Of a stretch of DNA of 64,000 nt, positions 7,453 to 16,890 are shown piece by piece (within the stretch, counting starts at the first letter, position 1; each line of letters begins with the position of its first letter). Where the stretch lies: the NCBI GenBank assembly GCA_037969565.1, contig JBBKXQ010000103.1, positions 1-64,000 on the forward strand, read 5' to 3'. The stretch is from SZUA-35 sp037969565. Lineage in GTDB: Bacteria > Actinomycetota > Acidimicrobiia > Acidimicrobiales > SZUA-35. Both the position numbers and the translations under genes were made by a program. The notes beneath the pieces were generated by a model. The model did not search any database. It saw only the letters and a list, made by a program, of their open reading frames with translations, and was not told where the DNA came from.

Positions 7453-9364
7453 AGACGTCGGGGTCGGCGAGGGTCGTGGTGTCGCCGAGACCTCGCCCGT
7501 CGGCGACGTCTCGCAAGAGCCGCCGCATGATCTTTCCGGATCGGGTTTTCGGGAGGTCGGGAACGATGACCACCGTTTTCGGTCGGGCGATCTTGCCGAG
7601 CTTCACGCCGACGTGCTCTCGGATCTCGTTGCCGAGCTCCTCCGAAGCCTCATGGGTGCCACGGAGAATCACGTATCCGATGATGGCCTGACCGGTGAGC
7701 TCGTCGGCTCCCCCGACCACGGCCGCTTCGGCCACCGCAGGATGATCAACGAGCGCCGACTCGACTTCGGTCGTCGAAATCCGGTGACCCGACACGTTCA
7801 TCACATCGTCGACTCGGCCCAACAGCCAGATGTAGCCGTCCTCGTCGAGCTTGGCCCCGTCGCCGGCGAAGTACTTGCCCTCGTAGGTGCTCCAGTAGGT
7901 GTCTTTGTATCGCTGCTCATCGCCCCAGATTCCCCGCAACATCGACGGCCAAGGGCGCGAGATCGTCAGGTAGCCGCCTCCCACCTCAACCGTCTTTCCG
8001 TTGTCGTCGACCAACTCGGCGAAAACCCCGGGGATGGGTCCGGTGGCCGATCCGGGTTTCGTGGTGGTGACCCCGGGCAACGGCGAGATCATGTGGCCGC
8101 CCGTTTCGGTCTGCCACCACGTGTCGACGATGGGGCGTTCACTGCCACCGATGTGCTCGTGGTACCACATCCATGCCTCGGGATTGATGGGTTCACCGAC
8201 TGTTCCGAGCACCCGAAGTGACGACAGGTCATGCTTCTGCGGTTCCTCCACGCCCCACTTCATGAACATCCGGATCGCCGTTGGCGCCGTGTACAGCTGG
8301 GTGACGCCATAACGTTCGACGATGTCCCAGAGCCGATCTCGGCCTGGCGTGTCGGGTGTGCCTTCGTACATGACCGACGTACAGCCGTTGACCAGTGGGC
8401 CGTAGACGATGTAGCTGTGGCCTGTCACCCAGCCGATGTCGGCGGCGCACCAATAGATGTCGGTGTCGGGCTTCAGGTCGAAGACGTACTTGTGGGTGAA
8501 GGCCACCTGGGTGAGATATCCACCCGTGGTGTGCATGATCCCCTTCGGCTTTGCGGTGGTGCCAGAGGTGTAGAGAAGGTAGAGAAGCTGCTCGGCGTCC
8601 ATCGGTTCGGCGGGGCAGTCGTCGGAGGCCTCGGCCATGAGGTCGTGCCACCAGTGATCGCGACCATCGACCATCTCCGGGTTGGTGTCGCAACGGTTGG
8701 CAACAATGACATTTTCGACGCTGGGGGCTCCGATTTCGAGCGCGGCATCGACGGTGGGCTTGAGGAGGGCCGCTGCTCCCCGTCGGTAACCGGCGTCGGC
8801 GGTGATGATCAGCTTCGCTTGGGCGTCGACACAGCGGTCAACGATCGCATCGGCAGAGAACCCACCGAAGATCACGGAGTGAGCGACGCCGATTCGGGTG
8901 CAGGCGAGCATCGCGATCGGGAGTTCGAGGATCATGGGCATGTAGATGGCGACCCGGTCGCCCTTCTCCAAACCAAGGCCCTTCATCACATTGGCGAACT
9001 TCTTCACTTCGGTGAGCAAGTCGGCGTAGGTGAGCGTGATCTTGTCGCCCGGCTCGCCCTCCCAGTGGAAGGCGACTTTGTCACCTCGACCGGCCTCGAC
9101 GTGGCGATCGAGACAGTTGGCGCTCACATTGAGCTTGCCGTCGGCGAACCACTTGGCGAAGGGCAACTGCCAGTCGAGTACTTCGGTGAAGTCCTGATCC
9201 CAGGTGATCAACTCACGGGCTTGACGGGCCCAGAAGGCCTCGTAGTCAGCCTCGGCCTCGTCGTAGAGCGACCGGTCGTTGGTGTTGGCTCGAGCTCGAA
9301 ACGCAGCCGACGGAGCGAAGGTTCGTGCTTCGTTCTCGTACACCTCGATGGCATCTGCTGGCAT
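7409..9364 (-). CDS. acs: Acetyl-CoA synthetase
   Basis: 651 residues, full length for Acs. It activates acetate to acetyl-AMP and then acetyl-CoA in the cytoplasm. Visible motifs: the adenylate-forming P-loop YTSGTTAKPKGIMHTTGGY, VDTWWQTETGGHMISPLPG, the hinge GRVDDVMNVSGHRIST, and the C-terminal PKTRSGKIMRRLLR with the lysine that is acetylated in regulated Acs enzymes. The ATG at 9364 has AGAGGAG upstream and was preferred over an upstream in-frame codon. The HAD phosphatase overlaps its 3' end; a methyltransferase gene lies 31 nt upstream. Confidence 0.97.
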   Translation of the reverse strand: MPADAIEVYENEARTFAPSAAFRARANTNDRSLYDEAEADYEAFWARQARELITWDQDFTEVLDWQLPFAKWFADGKLNVSANCLDRHVEAGRGDKVAFHWEGEPGDKITLTYADLLTEVKKFANVMKGLGLEKGDRVAIYMPMILELPIAMLACTRIGVAHSVIFGGFSADAIVDRCVDAQAKLIITADAGYRRGAAALLKPTVDAALEIGAPSVENVIVANRCDTNPEMVDGRDHWWHDLMAEASDDCPAEPMDAEQLLYLLYTSGTTAKPKGIMHTTGGYLTQVAFTHKYVFDLKPDTDIYWCAADIGWVTGHSYIVYGPLVNGCTSVMYEGTPDTPGRDRLWDIVERYGVTQLYTAPTAIRMFMKWGVEEPQKHDLSSLRVLGTVGEPINPEAWMWYHEHIGGSERPIVDTWWQTETGGHMISPLPGVTTTKPGSATGPIPGVFAELVDDNGKTVEVGGGYLTISRPWPSMLRGIWGDEQRYKDTYWSTYEGKYFAGDGAKLDEDGYIWLLGRVDDVMNVSGHRISTTEVESALVDHPAVAEAAVVGGADELTGQAIIGYVILRGTHEASEELGNEIREHVGVKLGKIARPKTVVIVPDLPKTRSGKIMRRLLRDVADGRGLGDTTTLADPDVFAEIANRAASNDED

Positions 9365-9395
9365 GGCGCGCTCCTCTTGCGGGACGTGGACCGCT

Positions 9396-9965
9396 CTAGT
9401 CAAGCCGCGTCGTCGTCAATGGTCCAGCGGCGACGGCAACGAGGCGGGCCACACCGTCCTTCTCCTCATGATCAATCACGTGGAGAGACGCGAACGCCCT
9501 TCGGAGTTCACCTTCGCCGGTTCGGAACGGCCCGGGAGCAGCCCCGACTTCGCTGAGGCAGATGACGACCAGCATCCCTCGTGGGGCCAGCCGATCGATC
9601 ATCGATTGATCGAGGCGTGCATCTCGAAAGAGCTGGCAGAGGATCAGATCTACCGCCGGACCTTCGGGCAGACCACGATCGAGATCATGAACAGTGAAGT
9701 GAGCGTGCACGGCGGCGGCCCTCGCGCTGGCGGCGGCGAGACCGATGGCGACCGGGGACACATCAAAGCCCCAGACATCGAGACCTCGCGCTGCGAGCCA
9801 GAGCGACGAAGCGCCACGGCCACAAGCCACATCGAGCGCCAACCCCGACGTGGGAAGGAGATGGGCGATCGGGGCGAGATGGCGCGACGGCGCAATCTTG
9901 TTCTGCGGCTCGGCGACACCCGCTTCGTAGCGTTCGTTCCAATGATCCCGGTCGGAGTCGGCCAT
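9396..9965 (-). CDS. Class I SAM-dependent methyltransferase
   Basis: 189 residues. The start SDRDHWNERYEAG and motif I ALDVACGRGASSLWLA (SAM-binding glycine loop), followed by VWGFDVSPVAI with the acidic ribose-binding residue, match small TehB/UbiE-like methyltransferases. The LFRDARLDQSMIDRLAPRG segment fits the post-II and III motifs. The ATG at 9965 gives a normal length. It lies between the OafA-like acyltransferase and acs on the same strand. The substrate cannot be read from the sequence. Confidence 0.85.
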   Translation of the reverse strand: MADSDRDHWNERYEAGVAEPQNKIAPSRHLAPIAHLLPTSGLALDVACGRGASSLWLAARGLDVWGFDVSPVAIGLAAASARAAAVHAHFTVHDLDRGLPEGPAVDLILCQLFRDARLDQSMIDRLAPRGMLVVICLSEVGAAPGPFRTGEGELRRAFASLHVIDHEEKDGVARLVAVAAGPLTTTRLD

Positions 9966-9989
9966 CAGGCAGAGTACTCACGACGACGG

Positions 9990-12005
9990 TCAAGATCGTT
10001 GAGGATCCGGCAGGTCGAGCAAGGTGGAAAAGGTCGGCCCCAACGTGCTCGAGTAGGCGTCCGTGATGTGGTGCTCGTCGTTCCAGACGTACTCTCCGTT
10101 GTCCTCGAAGAAGCAATCCTCGAACGGGCACAACAGGTCGACAGGGTCGATGAGCAACCCGCCGAACTCCTCGACGACCGCGGCCTGGACCCGGTCCAAG
10201 TCCTCCGTGCTGGCCTGCGCCTCGGCTCGGCTCAACACGCAGGAGCTGCGATCGTCTCGCTGCGATGCGCAGTCGAGCGGGGCGATGTCGTTCTTCGGTG
10301 TTGCGAGGATGACGACGAGTTCGGCCCCTCGAGCGCGAGTGATTCTCATGAACTCGTCGAGGTTCATCTCCCATTGCAGCAATTGATCCTCGGCAACATC
10401 GCCACTCGCATCGAGCAGGTCTTCGTACCCGGCCGAGTGGCTCAGGATGATCCGGTCTGGTTCGAGTTCGGCTACCGCCGAGCCGAGACCGACGCGCATG
10501 GCGGCGCACCACGGTGCCTCGGAGAGCGTCCCATTTCCGATGACGGTACAGCTCCCACCCATTGCTCGAACGACCTCACCCCCCGACGCAATGACCGCCG
10601 ACGAGATCCCGGGGGCCCAGTTCGCCATGTGTGAATCACCGACGAGAAGCGTCCGCTCAGCGCCCGGCGCTCCGTCGCGGCACTGGCTCAACAGCTGTTC
10701 GACGTTCGACGTCGAACACTCCGCAGGAAGGTGGGGCCAATCCGTCCGGGCATCAGCCAAGGCCAACAGCGTCGGTTGTTCGAGCGTACGAGCAGCCTGC
10801 CAAGCGAAACCCGCCAGCAATACCCAGCTCGAAGCAAGCATGCCGACGACGACCACGGCACTCCGAGAGCGTGATGCACCGATCCACCGATTGCGTCGGA
10901 CCGGCTCTTCGATCCAGCGGTAGGAGATCACGGCAGGAACGAGGCCGAACAGGGCAAGAGCCAGCGAGACGGACCAGCTGCGAGTCGTCTCGAATCGGAA
11001 TGGCGCCCATCGTTCGAGAGCGGCTCGCCCCAACACGAGAGTCGGCCAATGCCAGAGGTACCACGAGTACGACCAGCGCCCGATCTGCTGGACCGGCTCG
11101 AGGCGAAGGAGGCGATCCATGGGGCCCGTGTCAGCGTGGGCCATGACCAGCAGAAGCGTCGCAAGGACCGGCAGCGTTGCGATCCAGCCCGGAAAGGCTC
11201 GGTCGGGAGAGATGATCGCCAGCGAGAGCAACAGAAGAATGAAGCCGCCGATGTGCAGGATCGTTCCGCGGCGAGGCGACATCGTGGCCCGTCGTACCTC
11301 TGGCCAGGTCAACGCCAACAGGGCGCCGGCCCCGAGTTCCCAGCTTCGCGAGAGTGAGTTGTAGTAGGTCATGGGGGACGGCATGCGAACGTCGGCGATG
11401 GCGTGGAGAAACGAAATCGCAACGAGGGCAGCGGTGATGGCGAGCACAACGCGTCGATGGCGGCGGATCCCGACAACCAGGGCGGGAACGGCGACGATGG
11501 CCGGCCAGACGACATAGAACTGTTCCTCCACCGAGAGCGACCACATGTGAAGGAAGGGACTCGCTTCGGCTGAGTCGCCGAAATAGCTTCCCCGCAGAGA
11601 ACCGAACCGAATGTTCGCCCAATAGAACGACGAGGCCCACGCGTCGGTCACGCGGTCCTGCAGGGTGAATGGGACGAGTACGACGAACGATGCCGCAAGC
11701 GTCACCACGACCATTGCGGTCGCAGCAGGAAGTAGGCGCCTGGCCCGCCGCACCCAGAAACCAAGGAGGTCGACCGATCCCTGCTCTGCGACTTCGGCGA
11801 GCAGGCGCTGTGTGATCAGATACCCGGAGACGACGAAAAAGACGTCGACTCCGATGAAGCCGGCACCAAAGAAGGGAACGCCGGCGTGGAACGCCACCAC
11901 GATGATGATCGCCACTGCCCGCAGGCCGTCGATGTCGTGGCGAAAGGCCACGGGCTGACGCGAAGAGTCCACCTGGTAGTCATCGGCACCGGCGACCGAG
12001 ACCAA
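9990..12005 (-). CDS. Membrane acyltransferase with C-terminal SGNH domain (OafA/YrhL type)
   Basis: About 671 residues. The N-terminal half is an acyltransferase-3 membrane domain: FRHDIDGLRAVAIIIVVAFH with the catalytic His, FFVVSGYLITQRL, WSLSVEEQFYVVWP, and around ten hydrophobic segments. The C-terminal soluble half is an SGNH hydrolase-like domain with LLVGDSHMANW (GDS serine) and a DEHHITDAY ending with the catalytic Asp/His. Such proteins transfer acetyl or similar groups across the membrane onto surface polysaccharides or peptidoglycan. The start is uncertain: TTG at 12005, or in-frame GTG at 11972 or 11951, which would still keep the DGLRA motif. Confidence 0.9.
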   Translation of the reverse strand: MVSVAGADDYQVDSSRQPVAFRHDIDGLRAVAIIIVVAFHAGVPFFGAGFIGVDVFFVVSGYLITQRLLAEVAEQGSVDLLGFWVRRARRLLPAATAMVVVTLAASFVVLVPFTLQDRVTDAWASSFYWANIRFGSLRGSYFGDSAEASPFLHMWSLSVEEQFYVVWPAIVAVPALVVGIRRHRRVVLAITAALVAISFLHAIADVRMPSPMTYYNSLSRSWELGAGALLALTWPEVRRATMSPRRGTILHIGGFILLLLSLAIISPDRAFPGWIATLPVLATLLLVMAHADTGPMDRLLRLEPVQQIGRWSYSWYLWHWPTLVLGRAALERWAPFRFETTRSWSVSLALALFGLVPAVISYRWIEEPVRRNRWIGASRSRSAVVVVGMLASSWVLLAGFAWQAARTLEQPTLLALADARTDWPHLPAECSTSNVEQLLSQCRDGAPGAERTLLVGDSHMANWAPGISSAVIASGGEVVRAMGGSCTVIGNGTLSEAPWCAAMRVGLGSAVAELEPDRIILSHSAGYEDLLDASGDVAEDQLLQWEMNLDEFMRITRARGAELVVILATPKNDIAPLDCASQRDDRSSCVLSRAEAQASTEDLDRVQAAVVEEFGGLLIDPVDLLCPFEDCFFEDNGEYVWNDEHHITDAYSSTLGPTFSTLLDLPDPQRS

Positions 12006-12049
12006 AGCAAGTGTCAGCCGAGCGCCGACCGGTGTGAAATGTCGGGCAA

Positions 12050-12679
12050 CTACGGCAGGTCGTAGCGACGACGAAGCCCGTCGACGAGGATGTCGAGTCC
12101 GGTTTCGAACATCTCGGGACCAGTGATTTGCGACACCTCGGCCACGAACTCCATGAGCTCCGGGTCGGTGAGATCGTGGGTGACTGGACCGCCGTTGGTG
12201 CGGAGCTGCGCCATTGTGCCGAGTTCGCTGGCCGTGTGTCCCATCACGAAACTCACGGCGAAGTGAAGGGCGAAATGAGCAGAATCGATCGAGAGCCCGA
12301 CGCGTCGGAATCGTTCGTGCGCCCAGTAGAGAACCGTGAAGGCCCGCTCGGAGCGGGCGGGCCGGGCCGAGAACAGTTCGAGCGCAGCCTCGTGGCTGAT
12401 CAGGACTTCATGAAAGGCTCGGAGGCCGAGCCGAATAGCCGCTTCCCAGTCTTCATCCGCCACATCCGGCAATTGGATCTCGGCATACAGGAGGTCGAGA
12501 ACGGCGTCGAGCAGGTCGGCCTTGTTCGTGACGTAGTGATAAAGCGACATGGCCTCGACGCCGAGTTCTGCTCCCAACTTGCGCATCGACAGTCCGGCCA
12601 GGCCGTGTGCGTCGATCAGTTCGAGCGCCTTGGCCGCGATTCGATCTCTACTGAGAGCTGGTCGCTCGACAACAGACAT
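12050..12679 (-). CDS. TetR family transcriptional regulator
   Basis: 209 residues. The N-terminal helix-turn-helix runs from LSRDRIAAKALELIDAHG through LSMRKLGAELGVEAMSLYHY. The rest is a helical ligand-binding domain similar to the tetracycline-repressor C-terminal class (ALELFSARPARSERAF, HFAVSFVMGHTASE). The MidA-like gene ends 9 nt upstream on the same strand, so the two are probably co-transcribed, with the acyltransferase downstream. Ligand and targets unknown. Confidence 0.92.
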   Translation of the reverse strand: MSVVERPALSRDRIAAKALELIDAHGLAGLSMRKLGAELGVEAMSLYHYVTNKADLLDAVLDLLYAEIQLPDVADEDWEAAIRLGLRAFHEVLISHEAALELFSARPARSERAFTVLYWAHERFRRVGLSIDSAHFALHFAVSFVMGHTASELGTMAQLRTNGGPVTHDLTDPELMEFVAEVSQITGPEMFETGLDILVDGLRRRYDLP

Positions 12680-12688
12680 GCTGAGAGA

Positions 12689-13618
12689 CTACTGGACCGA
12701 TGATTCCGCTGGCCCTTGCCACTGCATGCACAACCAAGAGCCCAAACCATCCGGGTCGAGAAGCGCCTCGGCTTCACTGACCCGGCTCCGCATTCTCATC
12801 GCGAGGAGATCGGGTCGAGCGGCGTGTTCGATCCAGTGGGCCCGACCTTCGGCCACGAGTTCACCGATGCCGTGTTTCACCAGGAAGTCGGATTGCGAAA
12901 TCACACTCGTTGGCGGCGGAAGCTGATCCACGGCGATGTCGGTGGTGATATCCCAGCTACCGGGGCGATCGTAGGGATCATCCCCCCGCTCATGGTTTCG
13001 GTAGGTTCGAAGCCAGCCCCCGCGATCGGCGAGTTCGCCCGTGGTGGCTGTTCCGTAATCGAAGGCCACCAACCGGCTCGGACGGCGCGCCAAAACGTTC
13101 TCGACGAGTTGCACCGCTTCGGTCAACAGCGGAGCCGGCTTGCCCGTTGGCACGTCGAGATCGGGATCGGTATCGAGCGGGATCCAACGTTCACCGTCGT
13201 CGGTCACCTCGACCTCTTCCCAGCCCGATTCGATCCGGCGAACGATTCTGAACGGCATGTTGTCGAGCAGTTCGTTGGCGATCACGATTCCGTTCTCCAG
13301 AACCGGAGGCAACGTGATGTTGTTGGCTCGATCGACACCGATCAGTTCCCAGGCCTTCGAACAACGGGGGGCAGCCAGTGTGAGCGATCGAAGCAGGGTG
13401 CCGGGGCCCGTACCGAGGTCGATGACCGGGAATGGATCGGGTCGACCGAGTTCGTCCCACCATTGGTCGAGCGCCCGGGCCAAGACGGCCCCGAAGAGTG
13501 GTCCGACTTCGGGACTCGTGATGAAGTCGCCCCGGCGCCCGGCGATTCCCCGGGCCGACGCGTAGAACCCGCCCTCGGGATCGTAGAGACAGCGCTCCAT
13601 GTATTCGTCGAACCGCAC
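12689..13618 (-). CDS. MidA/NDUFAF7-type SAM-dependent methyltransferase (complex I assembly candidate)
   Basis: 309 residues, SAM methyltransferase of the DUF185 (MidA) family. Family hallmarks are FDEYMERCLYDPEGGFYAS at the N-terminus, RRGDFITSPEVGPLFGAVLA, FPVIDLGTGPGTLLRSL (SAM loop), GIVIANELLDNMPFR, and LVAFDYGTATTGEL. In mitochondria NDUFAF7 methylates an arginine of NDUFS2 (the NuoD homologue) and is needed for complex I assembly. Here the gene lies about 200 bp downstream of the 11-gene nuo operon on the same strand, which supports that role by context only. The start is GTG at 13618. Confidence 0.9.
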   Translation of the reverse strand: MRFDEYMERCLYDPEGGFYASARGIAGRRGDFITSPEVGPLFGAVLARALDQWWDELGRPDPFPVIDLGTGPGTLLRSLTLAAPRCSKAWELIGVDRANNITLPPVLENGIVIANELLDNMPFRIVRRIESGWEEVEVTDDGERWIPLDTDPDLDVPTGKPAPLLTEAVQLVENVLARRPSRLVAFDYGTATTGELADRGGWLRTYRNHERGDDPYDRPGSWDITTDIAVDQLPPPTSVISQSDFLVKHGIGELVAEGRAHWIEHAARPDLLAMRMRSRVSEAEALLDPDGLGSWLCMQWQGPAESSVQ

Positions 13619-13642
13619 GGGACGAGGCTAGAGCGGTCTGGG

Positions 13643-13815
13643 GGTCGCAGCGGTCTGCGTGTCACGCGATCCCGAGGGACGAGGGTCGCAGCTGTCTACG
13701 AAGCAGACCAAATGTGGTCGCAGCGGTCTGCGTGTCACGCGATCCCGAGGGACGAGGGTCGCGCCGCAAGCTCGACTCGGATGCGGGTCAGCGGTCTGCG
13801 AAGCAGACCAAATGT
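13643..13815. repeat. Intergenic repeat block with two identical 47-bp copies and two 22-bp hairpin copies
   Basis: 13643-13689 and 13716-13762 are identical over 47 bp. 13694-13715 and 13794-13815 are copies of a 22-mer that differ at one base; the second contains a hairpin GGTCTGC-GAA-GCAGACC (13793-13809). The block fills most of the gap between nuoN and the MidA gene and begins right at the nuoN stop codon. It may act as a transcription or mRNA-processing boundary, and it looks like a dispersed intergenic repeat. No T run follows the hairpin on either strand. Confidence 0.85.
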
Positions 13816-15314
13816 CACAACGCGAAGTCGGTGAGGTTTCCGACCTCTCCGAGCAGCACGGTGCCGACCAGGATCGTGAAGATCAGGCAGAGGGCGAGCG
13901 CCGCCTGCAATGTTGGTGGGATGACCACGGGGGTGTGGTCTTCGTCGGGTTCGGGCATGAACCACATCTGCTTGGCGATGGCCAGGTAATAGTAGGCGGC
14001 GATCACGGAGTTGACGGCGGCCACGACTGCGAGCGCGACACCCCACGTGTTGCCGCCGTTGGTGAGCACACGGAAGATTTCGAACTTCGCCCACCAACCG
14101 CCGACGGGCGGGATCCCGGCGAGCGAGAACAGGAAGGCCGTCATGATCGCTGTGAGCCCAGGGGCGTAGTGGAACAGTCCGCCATAGCTGCTGATCTCGC
14201 CGGAACGAGTCTTGCGGGCCACGCTCATCACGACGGCAAAGGCACCGAGGTTCATGGCGGCGTAGATCACGAGATAGGTGACGATCGCCGACGCAGCTTG
14301 GTCGGGCCGATCGGCGTAGACGGCGAGTGGGGCCAGCATGTAGCCGGCCTGGGCCACTCCGGAATACGCCAGCATCCGAACGATGTTGGTCTGGCGCATC
14401 GCGATCAGGTTTCCGACGGTCATGGTGACCGCACTGAGCACCCACATGAGCGGCTGCACAACATCGGCCTGGCCGGGGAAGGCGAAGATCACGACACTGA
14501 TCAGGGCCACGAAACCGGCGGCTTTCGAGGCAACGGCCAAGAAAGCGGTGAGCGGCGTGGGGGCCCCTTCGTAGGTATCGGGAGCCCATGTGTGGAACGG
14601 AACGGCTGACACCTTGAACCCGAATCCGATGATGGTGAAGACCACCGCCAGGGTCACCAGCGGTGCGCTCTGGCCGGCCAACGCAACCCCGATGTCGTCG
14701 AGTCGTGTACTGCCGGTGACGCCGTAGAGGACGGACATCCCATAGAGCATGATGGCCGAAGCGAACACGCCCATCAGCATGTACTTCAGGCCGGCTTCGT
14801 TCGACTTCAGATCCCGCTTACGCCAAGCGGCCAACAGGTAGGCGGGTATCGAGACAAGCTCGATCGCCACGAAAATCGAGACCAGGTCGCGGGCCGAGGT
14901 CATCACCAACATGCCGACAACCGAGGCCGAGATCAGTTGGTAGAACTCGCTGTCGTAGTAGTCGCCCTCGAGCATGTAGTTGGTGGAGAGCAGCACGACG
15001 ACGTAGCCGCTGAGGAGAAACAGCCCCTTCAGAACGAGTGCGTACTCGTCGACCACGTAGGCACCGTCGAACATCGAACGAGGAAGCTCGGAGCTGTCGT
15101 TCCAGAGCGTGACGACGGGAACGAGTGCGATCAGAAACGAAAAGCTGGTGAGCGTGGGGATCCACTTGCGAACCCGCTCGAGGCCGACAAGGTCGACGAT
15201 GGTGATGATGGCGCCGGTGAGCAGCAGGAGGAGTTCGGGCGCGGCGGCGTGCCAGTCGATGAGCGGCCGATCGAACGGGGCCTGAACCACTTGGGTCTGG
15301 AGGGCAGCGAGCAT
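13815..15314 (-). CDS. nuoN: NADH-quinone oxidoreductase-like subunit N, operon 1
   Basis: 499 residues with about 14 hydrophobic helices: one of the three antiporter-like proton-pumping subunits of the complex I membrane arm. Signature segments include ELVSIPAYLLAAWRKRDLKS, FKVSAVPFHTWAPDTYEGAP (conserved Lys and His of the channel), and TNIVRMLAYSGVAQAGYML. ATG start, 3 nt after nuoM. It is the last gene of the 11-gene nuo operon; a repeat block follows its stop. Its paralogue in operon 2 ends at 30608. Confidence 0.95.
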   Translation of the reverse strand: MLAALQTQVVQAPFDRPLIDWHAAAPELLLLLTGAIITIVDLVGLERVRKWIPTLTSFSFLIALVPVVTLWNDSSELPRSMFDGAYVVDEYALVLKGLFLLSGYVVVLLSTNYMLEGDYYDSEFYQLISASVVGMLVMTSARDLVSIFVAIELVSIPAYLLAAWRKRDLKSNEAGLKYMLMGVFASAIMLYGMSVLYGVTGSTRLDDIGVALAGQSAPLVTLAVVFTIIGFGFKVSAVPFHTWAPDTYEGAPTPLTAFLAVASKAAGFVALISVVIFAFPGQADVVQPLMWVLSAVTMTVGNLIAMRQTNIVRMLAYSGVAQAGYMLAPLAVYADRPDQAASAIVTYLVIYAAMNLGAFAVVMSVARKTRSGEISSYGGLFHYAPGLTAIMTAFLFSLAGIPPVGGWWAKFEIFRVLTNGGNTWGVALAVVAAVNSVIAAYYYLAIAKQMWFMPEPDEDHTPVVIPPTLQAALALCLIFTILVGTVLLGEVGNLTDFAL

Positions 15315-15317
15315 CGT

Positions 15318-16859
15318 CTACTTTCCGAGTGCGGCGACGGTGTCGGAGATCGAGGAGATCGGGGCATCGAGCACATCGAAGATGATGGCGGGCACGAACC
15401 CGAGCACGACGATGAGGATGAGGAGCGGCACCCAGGCCACCCACTCGAAGATGCCAACGTCGTGGATGTTGGGGTCGTTTTCGAATTCTTCCGACGGTGT
15501 GCCGAAGGCCGTGCGCTGCAGCAGCCAGAGGAGGTAACCGGCGGCGAGCACGGTGCCGAGGGCGGCCACCACCATGTAGAACCGGAAGAGCCCCACATTC
15601 AGACCCGGAGCAGGTTGGTAAGCAGCGAGGATCGCGGGGAACTCACCCCAGAAGCCGGCCAACCCGGGAAGGCCGAGCGATGCCATGGTGGCGAAACCGA
15701 GGATCCAACCCATCTTCGGGGCCTGGAGAAGCAATCCACCGAGGCGCTTGATCTCGAGGGTGTGGTACCGCTCTTTGACCGATCCGGCGACGAAGAACAA
15801 CATGCCGGTGATGAGGCCGTGAGCCACCATGCCGAACACGGCGGCCTGCAGACCGAACGTGGTGAGCGTGGCGATTCCCAGCATCACGTAGCCCATGTGA
15901 GCCACGGACGAGAAGGCGATCAGGCGCTTCATGTCGGTCTGGGCGAGACAGCCGAGGGCGCCGTAGATGATGCCGATGACGGCCAGGGCGCCGATGATCG
16001 GGGCCCAGTCGACTGCTGCTTCGGGAAGGATCGGAATGGCGATACGGATGAAGCCGTAGGTTCCGAGCTTGAGGAGCACCGCAGCCAGGATCACCGAGCC
16101 CTGGGTCGGTGCCTGCGTGTGAGCGTCGGGAAGCCAGGTGTGGAACGGGAACATCGGCACCTTGATACCGAAGCCCATGAACATGCCGCCGAAGATCAGC
16201 CACTGGGTCTGAGACGAGATGTCGCGGCTGGCAACCTCGGCCGCCAGCTGTTCCATGTCGAACGTGGACGAGCCGGTGACCCAGTAGAGGGCCAGAAAAC
16301 TGACCAGCATCAACGCCGACCCGAACAGCGTGAAGAGGAAGAACTTGATCGCGGCGTACAGACGATCCGGGCCACCCCACACACCGATCATGAAATACAT
16401 CGGGAGGAGCACGACCTCGAAGAAGACGAAGAAGAGGACGAGGTCTTTGGCAACGAACGTGCCGAGCATTCCGGTGTGGAGCACGAGAATGAGCATCAGG
16501 AAGGCTTTGGTGTTGCCCGGCTCGGGGATGTGGTCCCAGCTGTAGATGATCACCAGCGGTGTGACCAGCAACGTCAATGCGATCAGCGGAAGCGAGATGC
16601 CGTCGATCGCCACGTGGAAACGAGCATTGACGACATCGATCCAGCCCTGGTTGATGACGAACTGGGGCGTCTGGGATGCGTCGTAGTTGAAGTCGAGCAG
16701 CAGGGCGACCCCGACGGCTGCGGTGAGCAGCGACACGCCCAGCGCGATGCTCTTGTGGGCGCTCTCCAGCTTGCCGGGAACGAGCATCATCACGGCCACT
16801 CCCACGAGGGGGAGGAACACCATCAAGCTGATGCCGTTGTCGTTCAGGAAGTCAGTCAC
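15318..16859 (-). CDS. nuoM: NADH-quinone oxidoreductase-like subunit M, operon 1
   Basis: 513 residues, antiporter-like complex I subunit. The conserved Glu/Lys channel region is seen in FEVVLLPMYFMIGVWGG, FGIKVPMFPFHTWLPDAHTQ and DMKRLIAFSSVAHMGYVMLG. The N-terminus has the usual MTDFLNDNGISLMVFLPLVG. GTG start, 31 nt after nuoL. The protein is a normal NuoM length, without the acidic C-terminal tail that its paralogue in operon 2 carries. Confidence 0.95.
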   Translation of the reverse strand: MTDFLNDNGISLMVFLPLVGVAVMMLVPGKLESAHKSIALGVSLLTAAVGVALLLDFNYDASQTPQFVINQGWIDVVNARFHVAIDGISLPLIALTLLVTPLVIIYSWDHIPEPGNTKAFLMLILVLHTGMLGTFVAKDLVLFFVFFEVVLLPMYFMIGVWGGPDRLYAAIKFFLFTLFGSALMLVSFLALYWVTGSSTFDMEQLAAEVASRDISSQTQWLIFGGMFMGFGIKVPMFPFHTWLPDAHTQAPTQGSVILAAVLLKLGTYGFIRIAIPILPEAAVDWAPIIGALAVIGIIYGALGCLAQTDMKRLIAFSSVAHMGYVMLGIATLTTFGLQAAVFGMVAHGLITGMLFFVAGSVKERYHTLEIKRLGGLLLQAPKMGWILGFATMASLGLPGLAGFWGEFPAILAAYQPAPGLNVGLFRFYMVVAALGTVLAAGYLLWLLQRTAFGTPSEEFENDPNIHDVGIFEWVAWVPLLILIVVLGFVPAIIFDVLDAPISSISDTVAALGK

Positions 16860-16890
16860 TCGAAAGTCGCTTTCTCACACGGCCGGTTTC

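Noticed and set aside
7304..9556. Long plus-strand open frames across acs
   Set aside because: Antisense to acetyl-CoA synthetase, which is unambiguous from its motifs.
13643..13815. CRISPR array at the repeat block
   Set aside because: Only two copies of each repeat, the repeats alternate with each other and not with unique spacers, and no cas genes are near.
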